DNA of 64,000 bases from Rhodobacteraceae bacterium 63075 (lineage in GTDB: Bacteria > Pseudomonadota > Alphaproteobacteria > Rhodobacterales > Rhodobacteraceae), in assembly GCA_003417655.1 (NCBI GenBank), contig QVMW01000009.1, positions 1-64,000 of the forward strand, written 5' to 3'. Each line of letters starts with the position of its first letter. Positions within the stretch are counted from its first letter, which is position 1. Under the pieces are notes generated by a model. The model searched no databases. It saw only the letters and a list, made by a program, of their open reading frames with translations, and was not told the DNA's origin. Below, one piece after another: positions 46,478-56,834 of the stretch. Position numbers and translations under genes: made by a program.

Positions 46478-46655
46478 TTCGCGCGGCTCACATGTTATTT
46501 CGTCTATGTATAATGCCCCAATGCGGCAGGCGAGGTAAAGCACTTCCCTTTTGCGGCGGGGTCGGTGCCTTGCCCGCCTGCGGGGCATCGAGGGGTATTG
46601 TCACTCCGTCTGGTCACTATATATATCATAAACAGAATATGAAAAGGGGTGCCGG
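46478..46655. promoter_or_regulatory. Divergent arsR / trxC promoter region
   Basis: 178 bp, AT-rich around 46608-46643 (GTCACTATATATATC, ATAAACAGAATATG). It must hold the promoters of both the regulator and trxC and is the likely operator location. No perfect ATTC-N8-GAAT site was found. Confidence 0.5.
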
Positions 46656-47078
46656 ATGACCGGGAAGAAACTGACATGCTTCGAATGCGGGCAGGTGAAC
46701 CGCGTGCCGGAAGACAAGCTGGGCGCGGGGCCGAAATGCGGCACCTGCGGGGCTGCGCTGGTGAGCGGGAAGGCCGTGGAAGTGGACTTCGCGACGCTGA
46801 AGACGGCGGCCCGCAACGACGAGCTGCCGCTTGTCGTGGATTTCTGGGCGCCCTGGTGCGGGCCATGCCGCATGATGGCACCGGAATTCTCGAAAGCGGC
46901 GGGGGAGCTCAAAGGCCGCGCGCGGCTGGTGAAGCTGAACACGGAAGAGCACCAGCAGGCTGGTGCAGCCTACGGCATCCGCGGCATCCCGACGATGATC
47001 CGCTTCGAAAACGGGACGGAAAAGAAGCGGCAGAGCGGCGCGATGCAGGCCGGGGCGATCGTGGAGTGGGTGGGGTGA
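46656..47078 (+). CDS. trxC: Thioredoxin 2 (TrxC)
   Basis: Protein of 140 residues with an N-terminal zinc ribbon (LTCFECGQVNRVP and PKCGTCGAAL) and a thioredoxin domain with WAPWCGPCRMMAP, then the cis-proline GIRGIPTMIRF. TrxC is an oxidative-stress-linked disulfide reductase. Its location beside a SqrR-like persulfide sensor suggests control by reactive sulfur. The stop is followed after 1 bp by the end of an AT-rich convergent gene. Confidence 0.95.
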   Translation: MTGKKLTCFECGQVNRVPEDKLGAGPKCGTCGAALVSGKAVEVDFATLKTAARNDELPLVVDFWAPWCGPCRMMAPEFSKAAGELKGRARLVKLNTEEHQQAGAAYGIRGIPTMIRFENGTEKKRQSGAMQAGAIVEWVG

Positions 47079-47079
47079 G

Positions 47080-48102
47080 TTATAGCAGCCCCAATTCGTC
47101 TAGGATAATCTCATCGACCGCGCGTTCAAAGTTCACCAGCTTTGTTCCAATTAGCTTGCGTCGCTTTTCCAAATAATCGAGCTTCTCTTGAAAGACAAAA
47201 AAATCGATTGCCGAAGCAGCGGCATAGTCGAGCAATTTCGATGCATTCAGTTTCGGTTTGGTCTCGTATGAGAGAAGAATCCTGTTTGGCGAAAGCGGAA
47301 GGCACAATGGGTGCTTATTGTCCTCTCGTTCGATTGATATGCTCGCGCTCGCTTTTCTAGACAGAGTAAAGACGATGCCATCTGGCAAAACCACGCTCGA
47401 CGAACCTAGCTCTACGATTTCGATTGTCCTCTTTAAATGCACTTCGACTCTAGGTTCTGGTGAGTGCGACGAGGCCAGCCCTTTAAGATGAAAGCGTCGT
47501 GCCTCGTCTTCTTTCGTTTGACCGAGTAGTCTAAGAGCTTGAAGAACGCTTGGGTCGAGATTTTCTGTTAGCCATGGTTTGATGACGGTTGGATCATCTT
47601 TTATTAGCTCGGCAGCCCACTTAAGATCTTGCCCGTTCGCCCCGAATTTTTCTACCGTTTTTTGAACAAATTCATCATCACCAATGACTTTTTTTGATAC
47701 CAGTTCGTGAAGAACTTTTGGGTTTGTCACTACCGCCTGCAATGCATCATAGATAGCACCCGTAGCGATCAATGTCTGTTTCCGCATTAGGTTGGTTCTG
47801 ACGCAACAATGCGCGATCAGCTTAGCAGCACTATCTTTTTCTTGATCTATAATTCCATCAAGTTGCAACAGATGCTTATGAATTTGCGCATACTCCGTTT
47901 CCGACTTTGCCAAGTCCGTTTCCAAGGAATTCTCACGGGGCTTTGTATAGAAAAAACGCTCTGCACCTATACCTCTTGTGCTTACTGGGAAACTGCGCTC
48001 CTTTCGGTAAGCAATGGTTTGAAACTCATCTTTTTTCCGCTCTACGGCAAACTCACGAAGCAGAAACTGCGGTACGTGATGCTGGTTCGTAGGTAGGCTC
48101 AT
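47080..48102 (-). CDS. DUF4238 domain protein, AT-rich
   Basis: Protein of 340 residues, start MSLPTNQHHVPQFLLREFA, the DUF4238 signature (HHVPQ-x-L-x-x-F). A Lys/Glu-rich helical body follows, with LIAHCCVRTNLMRKQ and a C-terminal ILLSYETKPKLNASKLLDYAA. The function of DUF4238 is unknown; such genes are scattered singletons in variable loci. Codon use and low GC differ from trxC and ettA, so recent gain is likely. Its stop is 1 bp from the trxC stop. A palindromic repeat region lies upstream. Confidence 0.78.
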   Translation of the reverse strand: MSLPTNQHHVPQFLLREFAVERKKDEFQTIAYRKERSFPVSTRGIGAERFFYTKPRENSLETDLAKSETEYAQIHKHLLQLDGIIDQEKDSAAKLIAHCCVRTNLMRKQTLIATGAIYDALQAVVTNPKVLHELVSKKVIGDDEFVQKTVEKFGANGQDLKWAAELIKDDPTVIKPWLTENLDPSVLQALRLLGQTKEDEARRFHLKGLASSHSPEPRVEVHLKRTIEIVELGSSSVVLPDGIVFTLSRKASASISIEREDNKHPLCLPLSPNRILLSYETKPKLNASKLLDYAAASAIDFFVFQEKLDYLEKRRKLIGTKLVNFERAVDEIILDELGLL

Positions 48103-48216
48103 TTCGATCAGCTTTCTTGGTGTTGCCGTTCAGGATACATGAGCTGGTGGTCATTTATAGATGTGTTTTCAGCAAGACCTAGATAGACAACTCGTGCGGA
48201 ATAGCAGCCGAAGGCT

Positions 48217-48358
48217 GCCCGCACATCGCTGGGCCGCCCCCCCGGCACAGCGATTTGGTGGGGCTTGGCGCGAGGCTCGGAGGTTTGCGGATTTGGCTGG
48301 GATAAAGTGCCTAAAACAGGCGTTGGATCGCTGCGCCGCGGCCCAGCGATGTGCGGGC
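48217..48358. repeat. Perfect 21-bp inverted repeat pair with extended arms
   Basis: Positions 48217-48237 and 48338-48358 are exact reverse complements over 21 bp, with imperfect complementarity continuing inward (GGCACAGCGATTTGG against GGCGCAGCGATCCAACG). Each arm also folds on itself (GGCCC/GGGCC). A small GCAGCC-GAA-GGCTGC hairpin precedes the first arm. It fills the gap between the ettA stop and the DUF4238 start. Confidence 0.85.
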
Positions 48359-48375
48359 CGCGGTTCGCTTGCAGT

Positions 48376-50028
48376 CTAACGCGAAAACTTCTTGTGCTTC
48401 ATCCGCGTCGGCTCCAGCGCGTCCGGCCCCAGCCTGCGTTTCTTGTCTTCCTCGTAGTCTTCGAAGTTGCCTTGGAACCATTCCACATGGGCATCCCCCT
48501 CGAAGGCGAGGATATGCGTGCAGATGCGGTCGAGGAAGAAACGGTCGTGGGAGATGACCACGGCGCAGCCGGCGAACTCGGTGAGCGCGTCTTCGAGCGC
48601 GCGCAGGGTTTCCACGTCCAGATCGTTGGTCGGCTCGTCGAGCAGCAGCACGTTGCCGCCCTCTTTCAGCAGCCGGGCCATGTGCACGCGGTTGCGCTCG
48701 CCGCCCGAGAGGAGCTTGAGCGTCTTTTGCTGGTCGCCGCCCTTGAAGTTGAACGCCGAGCAATAGGCGCGGGAGTTCACCTCCGCATCCCCGAGCTGGA
48801 TGATGTCATTGCCCCCTGAGATGGCCTCCCAGACGGTGGCGTTGTCATCCAGATCGTCGCGCGACTGGTCGACATAGCTCAGCTCGACCGTGTCGCCATA
48901 GGTGACGGTGCCTGCGTCAGGCTCCTCCTGCCCGGTGAACATCTTGAAGAGCGTCGACTTGCCCGCGCCGTTGGGGCCGATCACGCCGACGATGCCGCCG
49001 GGGGGCAGCGAGAAGGACAGATCCTCGATCAGGAGCTTGTCGCCCATGGCCTTCTTGAGCCCTTCCACCTCGATCACCTTGCCGCCAAGGCGCGGGCCGT
49101 TCGGGATGATGATCTGCGCACGCGAGAGCTTCTCGCGCTCGGACTGGTTCGCCAACTCGTTATAGGCGTTGATCCGGGCCTTCTGCTTGGCCTGGCGGGC
49201 CTTCTGGCCCTGGCGCATCCATTCCAGCTCACGTTCCAGCGTCTTCTGTTTGGCCTTGTCTTCCTTGCCTTCGCGCTCCAGCCGCTTGGCTTTCTGATCC
49301 AGCCAGGCCGAGTAGTTGCCCTCGTAGGGGATGCCGCGGCCGCGGTCGAGCTCGAGGATCCAGCCGGTTATGTCATCGAGGAAGTAGCGGTCGTGGGTGA
49401 CGATCAGGATCGTGCCCTTGTAGTCGATCAGGTGCTGCTGGAGCCAGGCGATGGTTTCCGCGTCGAGGTGGTTCGTCGGTTCGTCGAGCAGCAGCATGTC
49501 GGGCGCTTCCAGCAGCAGCTTGCAGAGCGCGACGCGGCGCTTCTCGCCGCCCGAAAGGCTGGTGACGTCGGCCTCGTCGGGCGGGCAGCGGAGCGCCTCC
49601 ATCGCCACGTCGATCTGGCTGTCGAGATCCCAGAGGTTCTCCGTGTCGATCTCGTCCTGAAGCTTTGCCATCTCCTCGGCGGTCTCGTCGGAGTAGTTCA
49701 TGGCCAGCTCGTTGAACCGGTCGAGCTTGGCCTTCTTCTCCGCCACGCCCAGCATGACGTTGCCGCGCACATCGAGGCTGTCGTCAAGCTGCGGCTCCTG
49801 GGGCAGGTAGCCCACCTTGGCGCCGGTCGCGGCCCAGGCCTCGCCGTTGAACTCCGTGTCCAGCCCGGCCATGATCTTCATCAGGGTCGATTTACCCGCG
49901 CCGTTGGGGCCGACCACGCCGATCTTCACACCGGGCAGGAAGCTCAGGTGAATGTTCTCGAAGCATTTCTTCCCGCCGGGATACGTCTTGGAGACACCCT
50001 GCATGTGGTAGACATATTGCTGCGCCAT
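48376..50028 (-). CDS. ettA: Energy-dependent translational throttle protein EttA (ABC-F)
   Basis: Ribosome-binding ABC-F ATPase of 550 residues. Two nucleotide-binding domains: GPNGAGKST near residues 39 and 355, signature LSGGEKRRVALCKLLL and LSGGERNRVHMARLL, Walker B LLLDEPTNHLD and LLLDEPTNDLD. The arm insert and the inter-domain linker (ERELEWMRQGQKARQAKQKAR-like) are typical of EttA. The last residues HKKFSR are conserved. It gates the first steps of elongation by energy state. Confidence 0.96.
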   Translation of the reverse strand: MAQQYVYHMQGVSKTYPGGKKCFENIHLSFLPGVKIGVVGPNGAGKSTLMKIMAGLDTEFNGEAWAATGAKVGYLPQEPQLDDSLDVRGNVMLGVAEKKAKLDRFNELAMNYSDETAEEMAKLQDEIDTENLWDLDSQIDVAMEALRCPPDEADVTSLSGGEKRRVALCKLLLEAPDMLLLDEPTNHLDAETIAWLQQHLIDYKGTILIVTHDRYFLDDITGWILELDRGRGIPYEGNYSAWLDQKAKRLEREGKEDKAKQKTLERELEWMRQGQKARQAKQKARINAYNELANQSEREKLSRAQIIIPNGPRLGGKVIEVEGLKKAMGDKLLIEDLSFSLPPGGIVGVIGPNGAGKSTLFKMFTGQEEPDAGTVTYGDTVELSYVDQSRDDLDDNATVWEAISGGNDIIQLGDAEVNSRAYCSAFNFKGGDQQKTLKLLSGGERNRVHMARLLKEGGNVLLLDEPTNDLDVETLRALEDALTEFAGCAVVISHDRFFLDRICTHILAFEGDAHVEWFQGNFEDYEEDKKRRLGPDALEPTRMKHKKFSR

Positions 50029-50205
50029 GAAAGACCTCGCTCTGGGTAAATTCGCTGGCGGCTGTGATAGCCTCTGGCGGGCCGGGGAGCAATGCGGGAA
50101 ATGGTGCGCGTCGCGGCTGGCCGCAGGAGCCTCCGGCGGGGATATTTATAGCAAGAAAAAGGGTGGGGCGTTGACAAGGCGGGCGGCAGGGGCAAGGAAG
50201 CGGCG

Positions 50206-50802
50206 ATGAGACAGGCTTTGCCATATGTGCCGAAAGGCCGCGTGATCGGGCTGTTGGGCGGCTCGTTCGATCCGGCGCATGAGGGCCATGCGCATATCAC
50301 GCGTGAGGCGCTGAAGCGGTTCGGGTTGGACGAGGTCTGGTGGCTGGTCAGCCCCGGCAACCCCTTGAAGGAGCACGGCCCCGCACCGCTGGAGGAGCGT
50401 CTGGCGAAGGCACGGGAGGTCATGGCGCATCCGCGTGTGCGGATCAGCGATTTCGAGGCGCGGGCCGGAACGCTTTATACCGCCGAGACGCTGCGCGCCT
50501 TGATGCGCAGCTTTCCCGCCGCGCGCTTCGTCTGGCTGATGGGGGCGGACAACCTGGTGCAGCTCGATCGCTGGCAGGACTGGCGCTGGATCATGGAGAG
50601 CGTGCCTGTCGGCGTGCTGGCGCGGCCGGGCCAGCGCGTGGCGGCGCGGGGTGCGAAGGCGGCCGATATCTACCGGCGCTACCAGCTGCCCGCGCAGGCG
50701 AGCCATCTTCTGGGCCGCGCGCACGCGCCGGCCTGGTGTTTCGTCAATGTGCCGATGCGGCGCGTGTCCTCGTCACAAATTCGCGCGAGCGGCGATTGGT
50801 AA
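50206..50802 (+). CDS. nadD: Nicotinate-nucleotide adenylyltransferase
   Basis: Protein of 198 residues that adenylates NaMN to NaAD in NAD synthesis. [17 protein letters not shown] carries the HxGH nucleotidyltransferase motif; [41 protein letters not shown] and the C-terminal RRVSSSQIR (ISSTxIR motif) are present. It is followed by a carboxypeptidase gene 48 bp later. Confidence 0.95.
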   Translation: MRQALPYVPKGRVIGLLGGSFDPAHEGHAHITREALKRFGLDEVWWLVSPGNPLKEHGPAPLEERLAKAREVMAHPRVRISDFEARAGTLYTAETLRALMRSFPAARFVWLMGADNLVQLDRWQDWRWIMESVPVGVLARPGQRVAARGAKAADIYRRYQLPAQASHLLGRAHAPAWCFVNVPMRRVSSSQIRASGDW

Positions 50803-50850
50803 GCGCTTTCTGTGCTTGAGATCGACTCCGGCACGGGGCAACATCGGGCC

Positions 50851-52338
50851 ATGACGAGACGCATTTCCAAGCGGTTTTTACTGACCTCTGCACTCTCCGC
50901 GCTGGCGGGCACGGCCCTCGCGCGCCCTCCCGAACGCTCGCTCAGGCCGGTGATGCGCTCGGGCAGTGTGGCGGGCACCGCCGCGCCGCGCGTGGCCAGC
51001 GCGGAGGCGCTCATCCGGTCTGCCGAGCTGGGTGGGGACGTGTCCTACGCGGTGGCCGATGCCAAAACGGGTCTGATCCTCGAAAGCGGCGGGGATCGGC
51101 TGGGCTTGCCGCCCGCGAGCACGACCAAGGCGGTGACGGCGCTTTACGCGCTCGACACACTGGGCGCGGGGCATCGTTTCCACACCGAACTCGTCGCCGG
51201 CGGGCAGATCAGCGGCGGCGTGCTCAAGGGCGATCTCATCCTCAAGGGCGGCGGCGACCCGACGCTCGATACCGACCGGCTCGCGAAGCTGGCCGCCGAG
51301 CTCAAGGCGGCGGGCGTGCGCGAGGTGCGCGGGCGGTTCATCGTTGATGGCTCGGCGCTGCCCTTCATCCGCCAGATCGACCGCGCGCAGCCCGACCATG
51401 TGAGCTACAACCCGGCGATCTCGGGGCTCAATCTCAATTTCAACCGCGTTCACTTCGAATGGAAGCGGCAGGGCGGCAAGTGGCGCGTGGCGATGGATGC
51501 GCGCTCGCGCAAATACCGCACCGAGGTGAGCTTCGCGCGGATGCAGATCGCCGCGCGCGAGACACCGGTCTACACCTATTCCGAGCGGGGCGGGAAGGAC
51601 CGCTGGACAGTGGCCTCCGCCGCGCTTGGCAATGGTGGGGCGCGCTGGTTGCCTGTCCGGCAACCGGAAATCTATGCCGGCGAGGTTTTCCGCACATTCG
51701 CGCGCGCGCAGGGCATCGTGCTGGACGCGCCGCGCAAGGGGCGGGGCGGTGGCCGCGTGATCGTGCGCCAGCAGAGCGCCGATCTGAGAACGATTTGCCA
51801 CGATTTCCTGAAATATTCCAATAACATGATGGCCGAGGCCATAGGCCTGGCCGCCAGCGCTGCGCGCGCCGGAAAGCCGCGCAGCCTGAAGGCGAGCGGC
51901 GCGGAGATGAGCCGTTTTGCCGCGCGCAAGCTGGGCATGAATGACAGCGCCTTCGTCGACCATTCGGGGCTAGGCGATGACAGCCGCGCCACCGCGCGGG
52001 ATATGGCGCTGGCCATGGTGCGGGCGCGCGCCGCGATCGCGCCGCTGCTCAAGCCCTTCCCGATGCGTGACGAAAGGCGGCGCGTCATCAAGGGCCATCC
52101 GATCACCGTGCATGCCAAGACCGGCACGCTCAATTTCGTCTCGGCCCTGTCGGGCTTTGCCACCGGCGAGGACGGGACCGACATGGCCTTTGCCATCATC
52201 GCGGCGAACATGGATGTGCGCTCGAAGATCACGCGCGCCAACCGTGAGCGCCCGCGCGGCGGACGCAGTTGGAACCGCCGCGCCAAGGCCCTGCAACAAA
52301 AGCTCATCGAGCGTTGGGGCGCGCTCTACGCGAGCTGA
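50851..52338 (+). CDS. dacB: D-alanyl-D-alanine carboxypeptidase/endopeptidase (PBP4/DacB family)
   Basis: Periplasmic low-mass PBP of 495 residues from ATG 50851. A twin-arginine-like signal (MTRRISKRFLLTSALSALAG) is followed by SxxK in PPASTTKAVTALYAL, SxN in YSNNMMAEA and KTG in HAKTGTLNFVSALSGF, the three PBP motifs in the PBP4 order with the large insert domain between SxxK and SxN. It trims D-Ala from cross-links during wall remodelling. Confidence 0.93.
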   Translation: MTRRISKRFLLTSALSALAGTALARPPERSLRPVMRSGSVAGTAAPRVASAEALIRSAELGGDVSYAVADAKTGLILESGGDRLGLPPASTTKAVTALYALDTLGAGHRFHTELVAGGQISGGVLKGDLILKGGGDPTLDTDRLAKLAAELKAAGVREVRGRFIVDGSALPFIRQIDRAQPDHVSYNPAISGLNLNFNRVHFEWKRQGGKWRVAMDARSRKYRTEVSFARMQIAARETPVYTYSERGGKDRWTVASAALGNGGARWLPVRQPEIYAGEVFRTFARAQGIVLDAPRKGRGGGRVIVRQQSADLRTICHDFLKYSNNMMAEAIGLAASAARAGKPRSLKASGAEMSRFAARKLGMNDSAFVDHSGLGDDSRATARDMALAMVRARAAIAPLLKPFPMRDERRRVIKGHPITVHAKTGTLNFVSALSGFATGEDGTDMAFAIIAANMDVRSKITRANRERPRGGRSWNRRAKALQQKLIERWGALYAS

Positions 52339-52569
52339 GGCGCGGGCTCGTTGGCAAGCCGGGCCTGCCACTTCCCTTGAAAACCCTCTGCCCTGGCGGG
52401 GCCTGTCGGTCAGATCGCCCGGGTATTCTGCGCCGCGCGCAGCGGCGGTGAAAGGGCCTCGGGCCCGACTGCGCCGCAATATACTTTATGTTTAAAATAT
52501 TTTTCCTTGAACCAAAACCCGACTCACCCTAGCCTCGTTTCAAAGCAGCTCGATGGGAGGGTGTCGCTC
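52339..52569 (+). promoter_or_regulatory. Leader and promoter region of the aromatic-CoA operon
   Basis: 231 bp with a sharply AT-rich stretch at 52478-52506 (AATATACTTTATGTTTAAAA and onward) just upstream of the first operon gene. This is the only sizable gap before twelve kilobases of overlapping genes, so it must hold the main promoter; the MarR protein encoded in the operon may bind here. RBS GGGAGG is at 52555-52560. Confidence 0.5.
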
Positions 52570-54864
52570 ATGCGTATCGCGTGTCTGGGAGGTGGACCGG
52601 CCGGTCTCTATTTCGGGATTTCGATGAAGTTGCGAGATCCCGGCAGCGAGGTCGTCCTGTTCGAGCGCAACAGGCCCGACGATACGTTCGGCTGGGGCGT
52701 GGTGCTCTCCGACGAGACGCTCGACAACCTCGCCGCGAACGACCCAAAGAGCGCGGCGACGATCCGCGAGCATTTTGCCTATTGGGATGATGTCGCCCTC
52801 GTCCACCAGGGCAAGCGCACCGTGTCGAGCGGTCATGGCTTTTGCGGCATCGGGCGCAAGCAGCTCTTGCTGGACCTGCAGGAGCGCGCGCGAGAGCTGG
52901 GCGTCGAGATGCGCTTCGAGACCGAGGTGGAGAGCGCCTCGGCCTACATGGATGAGTTTGATATTGTCGTCGCCGCGGACGGGCTCAACTCCAAGACGCG
53001 CAACGAGTTCGCCCATGTGTTCAAGCCCGATATCGACGAGCGCCTGTGCCAGTTCGTCTGGCTCGGCACGCATCAGAAATTTAATGATGCCTTCACCTTC
53101 ATCTTCGAGAAAACCCCCAAGGGCTGGGTCTGGGCGCATGCCTACCAGTTCGATGACGACACGGCGACTTTCATCGTCGAGTGCACGCAGGAGACATTCG
53201 ACGCTTACGGCTTCGGCGAGATGAGCCAGGAGGAATCGATCGCCGTCTGCGAGGAGATTTTCCGCGATCATCTCGGCGGGCACAGCCTGATGAGCAATGC
53301 CAAGCATATTCGCGGCTCGGCCTGGCTGCGCTTTCCGCGCGTGCTTTGCGAGAAGTGGAGCCATGAGAATGTCGTGCTCATGGGCGATGCGGCGGCGACG
53401 GCGCATTTCTCCATCGGCTCGGGCAGCAAGCTGGCGATGGAAAGCGCCATCGCGCTGGCCGATTACATCACCACCGAGGACAGTCTCGAAGCGGCCTTTG
53501 CGCGCTACGAGGACGAGCGGCGGCTCGAAGTGCTCCGCCTGCAATCGGCGGCCCGCAACTCGCTTGAATGGTTCGAGAACGTGGAGCGCTATCTCGATCT
53601 CGACCCGGTTCAGCTCAACTACTCGATGCTCACGCGCTCCCAGCGGATCAGTCATGAGAACCTGCGCGCGCGCGACCCCGAATGGCTGGCCAGCGCGGAA
53701 GGCTGGTTCATGGAGCAGGCCGGGGCAGGGGCCAACGCGCCGCCGCGCGCGCCGATGTTCGCGCCGTTCCAACTGCGCGACATGCGACTCAAGAACCGCA
53801 TCGTCGTCTCGCCCATGGCGCAATACAAGGCCGTGGACGGATGCCCGACGGACTGGCATCTCATTCACTACGGCGAGCGCGCCAAGGGCGGTGCGGGGCT
53901 CGTCTACACGGAGATGACCTGTGTCTCCCCCGAGGGGCGTATCACACCCGGCTGCCCCGGGCTCTACGCGCCCGAGCACGAGGCCGCATGGCGGCGGCTC
54001 ACGGAGTTCGTCCATGCCGAGACCGAGGCGAAGATCTGCTGCCAGATCGGCCATTCGGGCCGCAAGGGCTCGACGCGCATCGGCTGGGAAGGGATGGACA
54101 AGCCGCTCAAGGCGGGCAACTGGCCGACCATCTCGGCCTCGGCGATCCCGTGGTCGGAGGAGAACGCGACGCCGAAGGAAATGGAACGCGCCGACATGGA
54201 CCGGGTCAGGGGCGAGTTCGTCGCCGCCGCCGAGATGGCCGGGCGCGCGGGCTTCGACATGATCGAGCTGCACGCGGCGCATGGGTATCTCGTCTCGTCC
54301 TTCATCTCCCCGCTGTCCAACACGCGCGGCGATGACTATGGCGGCAGCCTTGAAAACCGCATGCGCTATCCGCTGGAAGTCTTCGCGGCCATGCGCGCCG
54401 TCTGGCCCGAAGGCAAGCCCATGTCGGTGCGCATTTCCGCGAGCGACTGGGCCGGAGAGGGCGGCGTGACGGCGGAGGAGGCTGTCGAGATCGCGGCCAT
54501 GTTCGAAGACGCGGGCGCGGATATCATCGACGTCTCGGCCGGCCAGACCTCGACCGAGGCGAAGCCGGTCTACGGGCGGATGTTCCAGACGCCCTTCTCC
54601 GACCGGATCCGCAACGCGCGCGGCATCAAGACGATGGCCGTGGGCAATATCTACGAGGCCGATCACGTCAATTCGATCCTGATGGCCGGGCGGGCCGACC
54701 TTGTCTGCCTCGCACGGCCGCATCTGAGCGATCCCTACTGGACGCTCCACGCGGCGACGGCGCTGGGTGACAGGCAGGAGACATGGCCCAAACCCTACGA
54801 GGCCGGGCGCGACCAGGCCTGGCGGCTGGCCGACAGGGACGCGGAAATGGAGACCAAGGTATGA
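52570..54864 (+). CDS. FAD monooxygenase / OYE-type reductase fusion (2-aminobenzoyl-CoA monooxygenase/reductase-like)
   Basis: Two-domain flavoprotein of 764 residues from ATG 52570. Residues 1 to about 385 form a class A FAD monooxygenase ([29 protein letters not shown] and [23 protein letters not shown]). Residues about 395-745 form an Old-Yellow-Enzyme FMN barrel ([45 protein letters not shown] split here, [15 protein letters not shown]). This fusion is the hallmark of 2-aminobenzoyl-CoA monooxygenase/reductase, which hydroxylates and reduces the ring of anthraniloyl-CoA. Databases often label it bifunctional salicylyl-CoA 5-hydroxylase/oxidoreductase. It is the first gene of the operon. 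Confidence 0.87.
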   Translation: MRIACLGGGPAGLYFGISMKLRDPGSEVVLFERNRPDDTFGWGVVLSDETLDNLAANDPKSAATIREHFAYWDDVALVHQGKRTVSSGHGFCGIGRKQLLLDLQERARELGVEMRFETEVESASAYMDEFDIVVAADGLNSKTRNEFAHVFKPDIDERLCQFVWLGTHQKFNDAFTFIFEKTPKGWVWAHAYQFDDDTATFIVECTQETFDAYGFGEMSQEESIAVCEEIFRDHLGGHSLMSNAKHIRGSAWLRFPRVLCEKWSHENVVLMGDAAATAHFSIGSGSKLAMESAIALADYITTEDSLEAAFARYEDERRLEVLRLQSAARNSLEWFENVERYLDLDPVQLNYSMLTRSQRISHENLRARDPEWLASAEGWFMEQAGAGANAPPRAPMFAPFQLRDMRLKNRIVVSPMAQYKAVDGCPTDWHLIHYGERAKGGAGLVYTEMTCVSPEGRITPGCPGLYAPEHEAAWRRLTEFVHAETEAKICCQIGHSGRKGSTRIGWEGMDKPLKAGNWPTISASAIPWSEENATPKEMERADMDRVRGEFVAAAEMAGRAGFDMIELHAAHGYLVSSFISPLSNTRGDDYGGSLENRMRYPLEVFAAMRAVWPEGKPMSVRISASDWAGEGGVTAEEAVEIAAMFEDAGADIIDVSAGQTSTEAKPVYGRMFQTPFSDRIRNARGIKTMAVGNIYEADHVNSILMAGRADLVCLARPHLSDPYWTLHAATALGDRQETWPKPYEAGRDQAWRLADRDAEMETKV

Positions 54865-55580
54865 GGAAGGTTCTTGTTACGGGAGGCGGCACGGGCATCG
54901 GCCGCGCCATCGCGCGTCGCTTCGCCGAGGCGGGCGATCACGTGACGATCTGCGGGCGGCGCATGGAGCCGCTCGAACGGGCCGCCGAGGGCTATGACAT
55001 GACCCTCAGGCAGGCCGACGTGACCGACGAGGCCTCCGTGGCGCAGCTTTTCAAGACGCCCTTCGACGTGGTGATCGCCAATGCGGGCGCGGCGCGGACG
55101 GCGAAGCTGACCGATCTGTCTCTGGACGACTGGAACCAGACCCTGAACGTCACCCTGACAGGCGTCTTCCTGACCTTCCGCGCGGCCCTGAAGGGCATGG
55201 CCCCGGGCGGGCGGCTCATCGCCATCGCCTCGACGGCCTCGCTTCAGGGGGGCGCGACGCTCGCGGCCTACAGCGCGGCCAAGCACGGCGTGCTCGGGCT
55301 GGTGCGCTCGACCGCCAAGGAGATCGCCCGCAGCGGCATCACCTGCAACGCGATCTGCCCCGGCTTCGTCGACACGGAAATGGCCGCCGATGCGGCGCAG
55401 AACGTGGCGCGCAAGTTCGACATCGACGAGGCCAAGGCGATGGACATGATCGTGGCCCCCAACCCGATGCGCCGGCTCATCGCGCCCGAGGAAGTCGCCG
55501 CGACGGCGCTGTTCCTCGCCTCGGACGGGGCCGCGTCGATCAACGGCCACGGGCTGAGCGTTTCGGGAGGCGAGATATGA
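54861..55580 (+). CDS. SDR-family oxidoreductase (3-hydroxyacyl-CoA dehydrogenase-like)
   Basis: Protein of 239 residues; ATG at 54861 overlaps the upstream stop (ATGA). Rossmann motif [26 protein letters not shown], catalytic Ser in [10 protein letters not shown] and Tyr-Lys in [11 protein letters not shown] are present, and it ends in the typical [13 protein letters not shown]. From context it would oxidise the hydroxyacyl-CoA formed from the ring-derived intermediate. Confidence 0.9.
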   Translation: MRKVLVTGGGTGIGRAIARRFAEAGDHVTICGRRMEPLERAAEGYDMTLRQADVTDEASVAQLFKTPFDVVIANAGAARTAKLTDLSLDDWNQTLNVTLTGVFLTFRAALKGMAPGGRLIAIASTASLQGGATLAAYSAAKHGVLGLVRSTAKEIARSGITCNAICPGFVDTEMAADAAQNVARKFDIDEAKAMDMIVAPNPMRRLIAPEEVAATALFLASDGAASINGHGLSVSGGEI

Positions 55581-56044
55581 CACCCGCCGCAAGCCAAGCC
55601 CCGCTGGAAGCGCCGTCGAAGGAACGGCTGCGCCTCTGGCTTCAGCTTCTCAAGACGACGCGGGCCATCGAGGCCGAGCTGCGCGAGAAGCTCAAGCGCG
55701 AGTTCGGCACGACCCTGCCGCGTTTTGACGTGATGGCCGCGCTCTCGCGCTTCGAGGGGGGGCTCAAGATGAGCGAGATTTCCGGCGCGTTGCGCGTCTC
55801 CAATGGCAACGTGACGGGGATCGTGGACCGGCTTGCCGAGGACGGCCTGCTGGTGCGCGTCTCCGTGCCCGGCGACCGGCGGGCGCACCTTGTGAAGATG
55901 ACCCGGAAGGGCCGCGAGGAATTTGCGCGCCAGGCCGCTGCGCACGAGGCCTGGGTGTCGGAGCTTCTGGGCCAGTTCGATGCCGAAGAAGCCCGTGCCA
56001 TCGCGGCGGAATTCAATATCGAGGAGAGCGCGGATGCGAGCTGA
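55577..56044 (+). CDS. MarR-family regulator of the operon
   Basis: Protein of 155 residues; ATG overlaps the SDR stop by 4 bp. Winged helix: [44 protein letters not shown] (residues about 62-106), with the DRR wing motif. MarR regulators of aromatic degradation usually bind an aryl-CoA and derepress the operon, which is the natural inference here. Confidence 0.9.
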   Translation: MTPAASQAPLEAPSKERLRLWLQLLKTTRAIEAELREKLKREFGTTLPRFDVMAALSRFEGGLKMSEISGALRVSNGNVTGIVDRLAEDGLLVRVSVPGDRRAHLVKMTRKGREEFARQAAAHEAWVSELLGQFDAEEARAIAAEFNIEESADAS

Positions 56045-56834
56045 CGTGACACATTTCAAATGCACGATCGAAGACCGGATCGCCACCGTGGCGCTGGACC
56101 GGCCCGAGCGCAAGAACCCGCTCACTTTTGAGAGCTATGCCGAGCTGCGCGACTGGTTCCGCGATCTGGCCTATGCCGATGACGTCGATGCCGTGGTCTT
56201 CGCGTCGAACGGTGGCAATTTCAGCTCCGGGGGTGATGTGCATGACATCATCGGCCCGCTGACGAAGATGAGCATGAAGGAGCTTCTGGCCTTCACACGC
56301 ATGACCGGCGATCTGGTCAAGGCGATGGTCAATTGCGGCAAGCCGATCATCGCCGCCATCGACGGGACATGCGTCGGCGCGGGGGCGATCATCGCCATGG
56401 CTTCGGACCTGCGGATCGCCACTCCGCAGGCGAAATGCGCCTTTCTCTTCACGCGCGTCGGGCTGGCGGGCTGCGACATGGGCGCCTGCGCGATCCTGCC
56501 GCGGATCATCGGCCAGGGCCGCGCAGGAGAGCTGCTCTACACGGGGCGCTCGATGAGCGCCGAGGAAGGCGCGGCATGGGGCTTTCACAACCGGATCGTG
56601 CCAACAGAGGAGCTTGACGGGGCTGCCCGTGAGATGGCCACGCGCATCGCCGCTGGCCCGAACTTCGGCCACATGATGACCAAGACGATGCTCGCGCAGG
56701 AATGGTCGATGTCGATCGAGCAGGCCATCGAGGCCGAAGCGCAGGCGCAGGCGATCTGCATGCAGACGGGCGATTTCGAACGCGCCTACAACGCCTTCGT
56801 CGCCAAGGAAAAACCGATATTCGAGGGCGACTGA
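56034..56834 (+). CDS. Enoyl-CoA hydratase/isomerase family protein
   Basis: Protein of 266 residues; ATG 56034 overlaps the MarR gene by 11 bp. Crotonase fold: oxyanion segments [10 protein letters not shown] near residue 65 and [17 protein letters not shown] near residue 116; [22 protein letters not shown] carries the second active-site region, where the classic Glu is replaced by Asp or Cys, so the exact chemistry (hydratase, isomerase or ring hydrolase) is uncertain. Confidence 0.88.
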   Translation: MRADVTHFKCTIEDRIATVALDRPERKNPLTFESYAELRDWFRDLAYADDVDAVVFASNGGNFSSGGDVHDIIGPLTKMSMKELLAFTRMTGDLVKAMVNCGKPIIAAIDGTCVGAGAIIAMASDLRIATPQAKCAFLFTRVGLAGCDMGACAILPRIIGQGRAGELLYTGRSMSAEEGAAWGFHNRIVPTEELDGAAREMATRIAAGPNFGHMMTKTMLAQEWSMSIEQAIEAEAQAQAICMQTGDFERAYNAFVAKEKPIFEGD

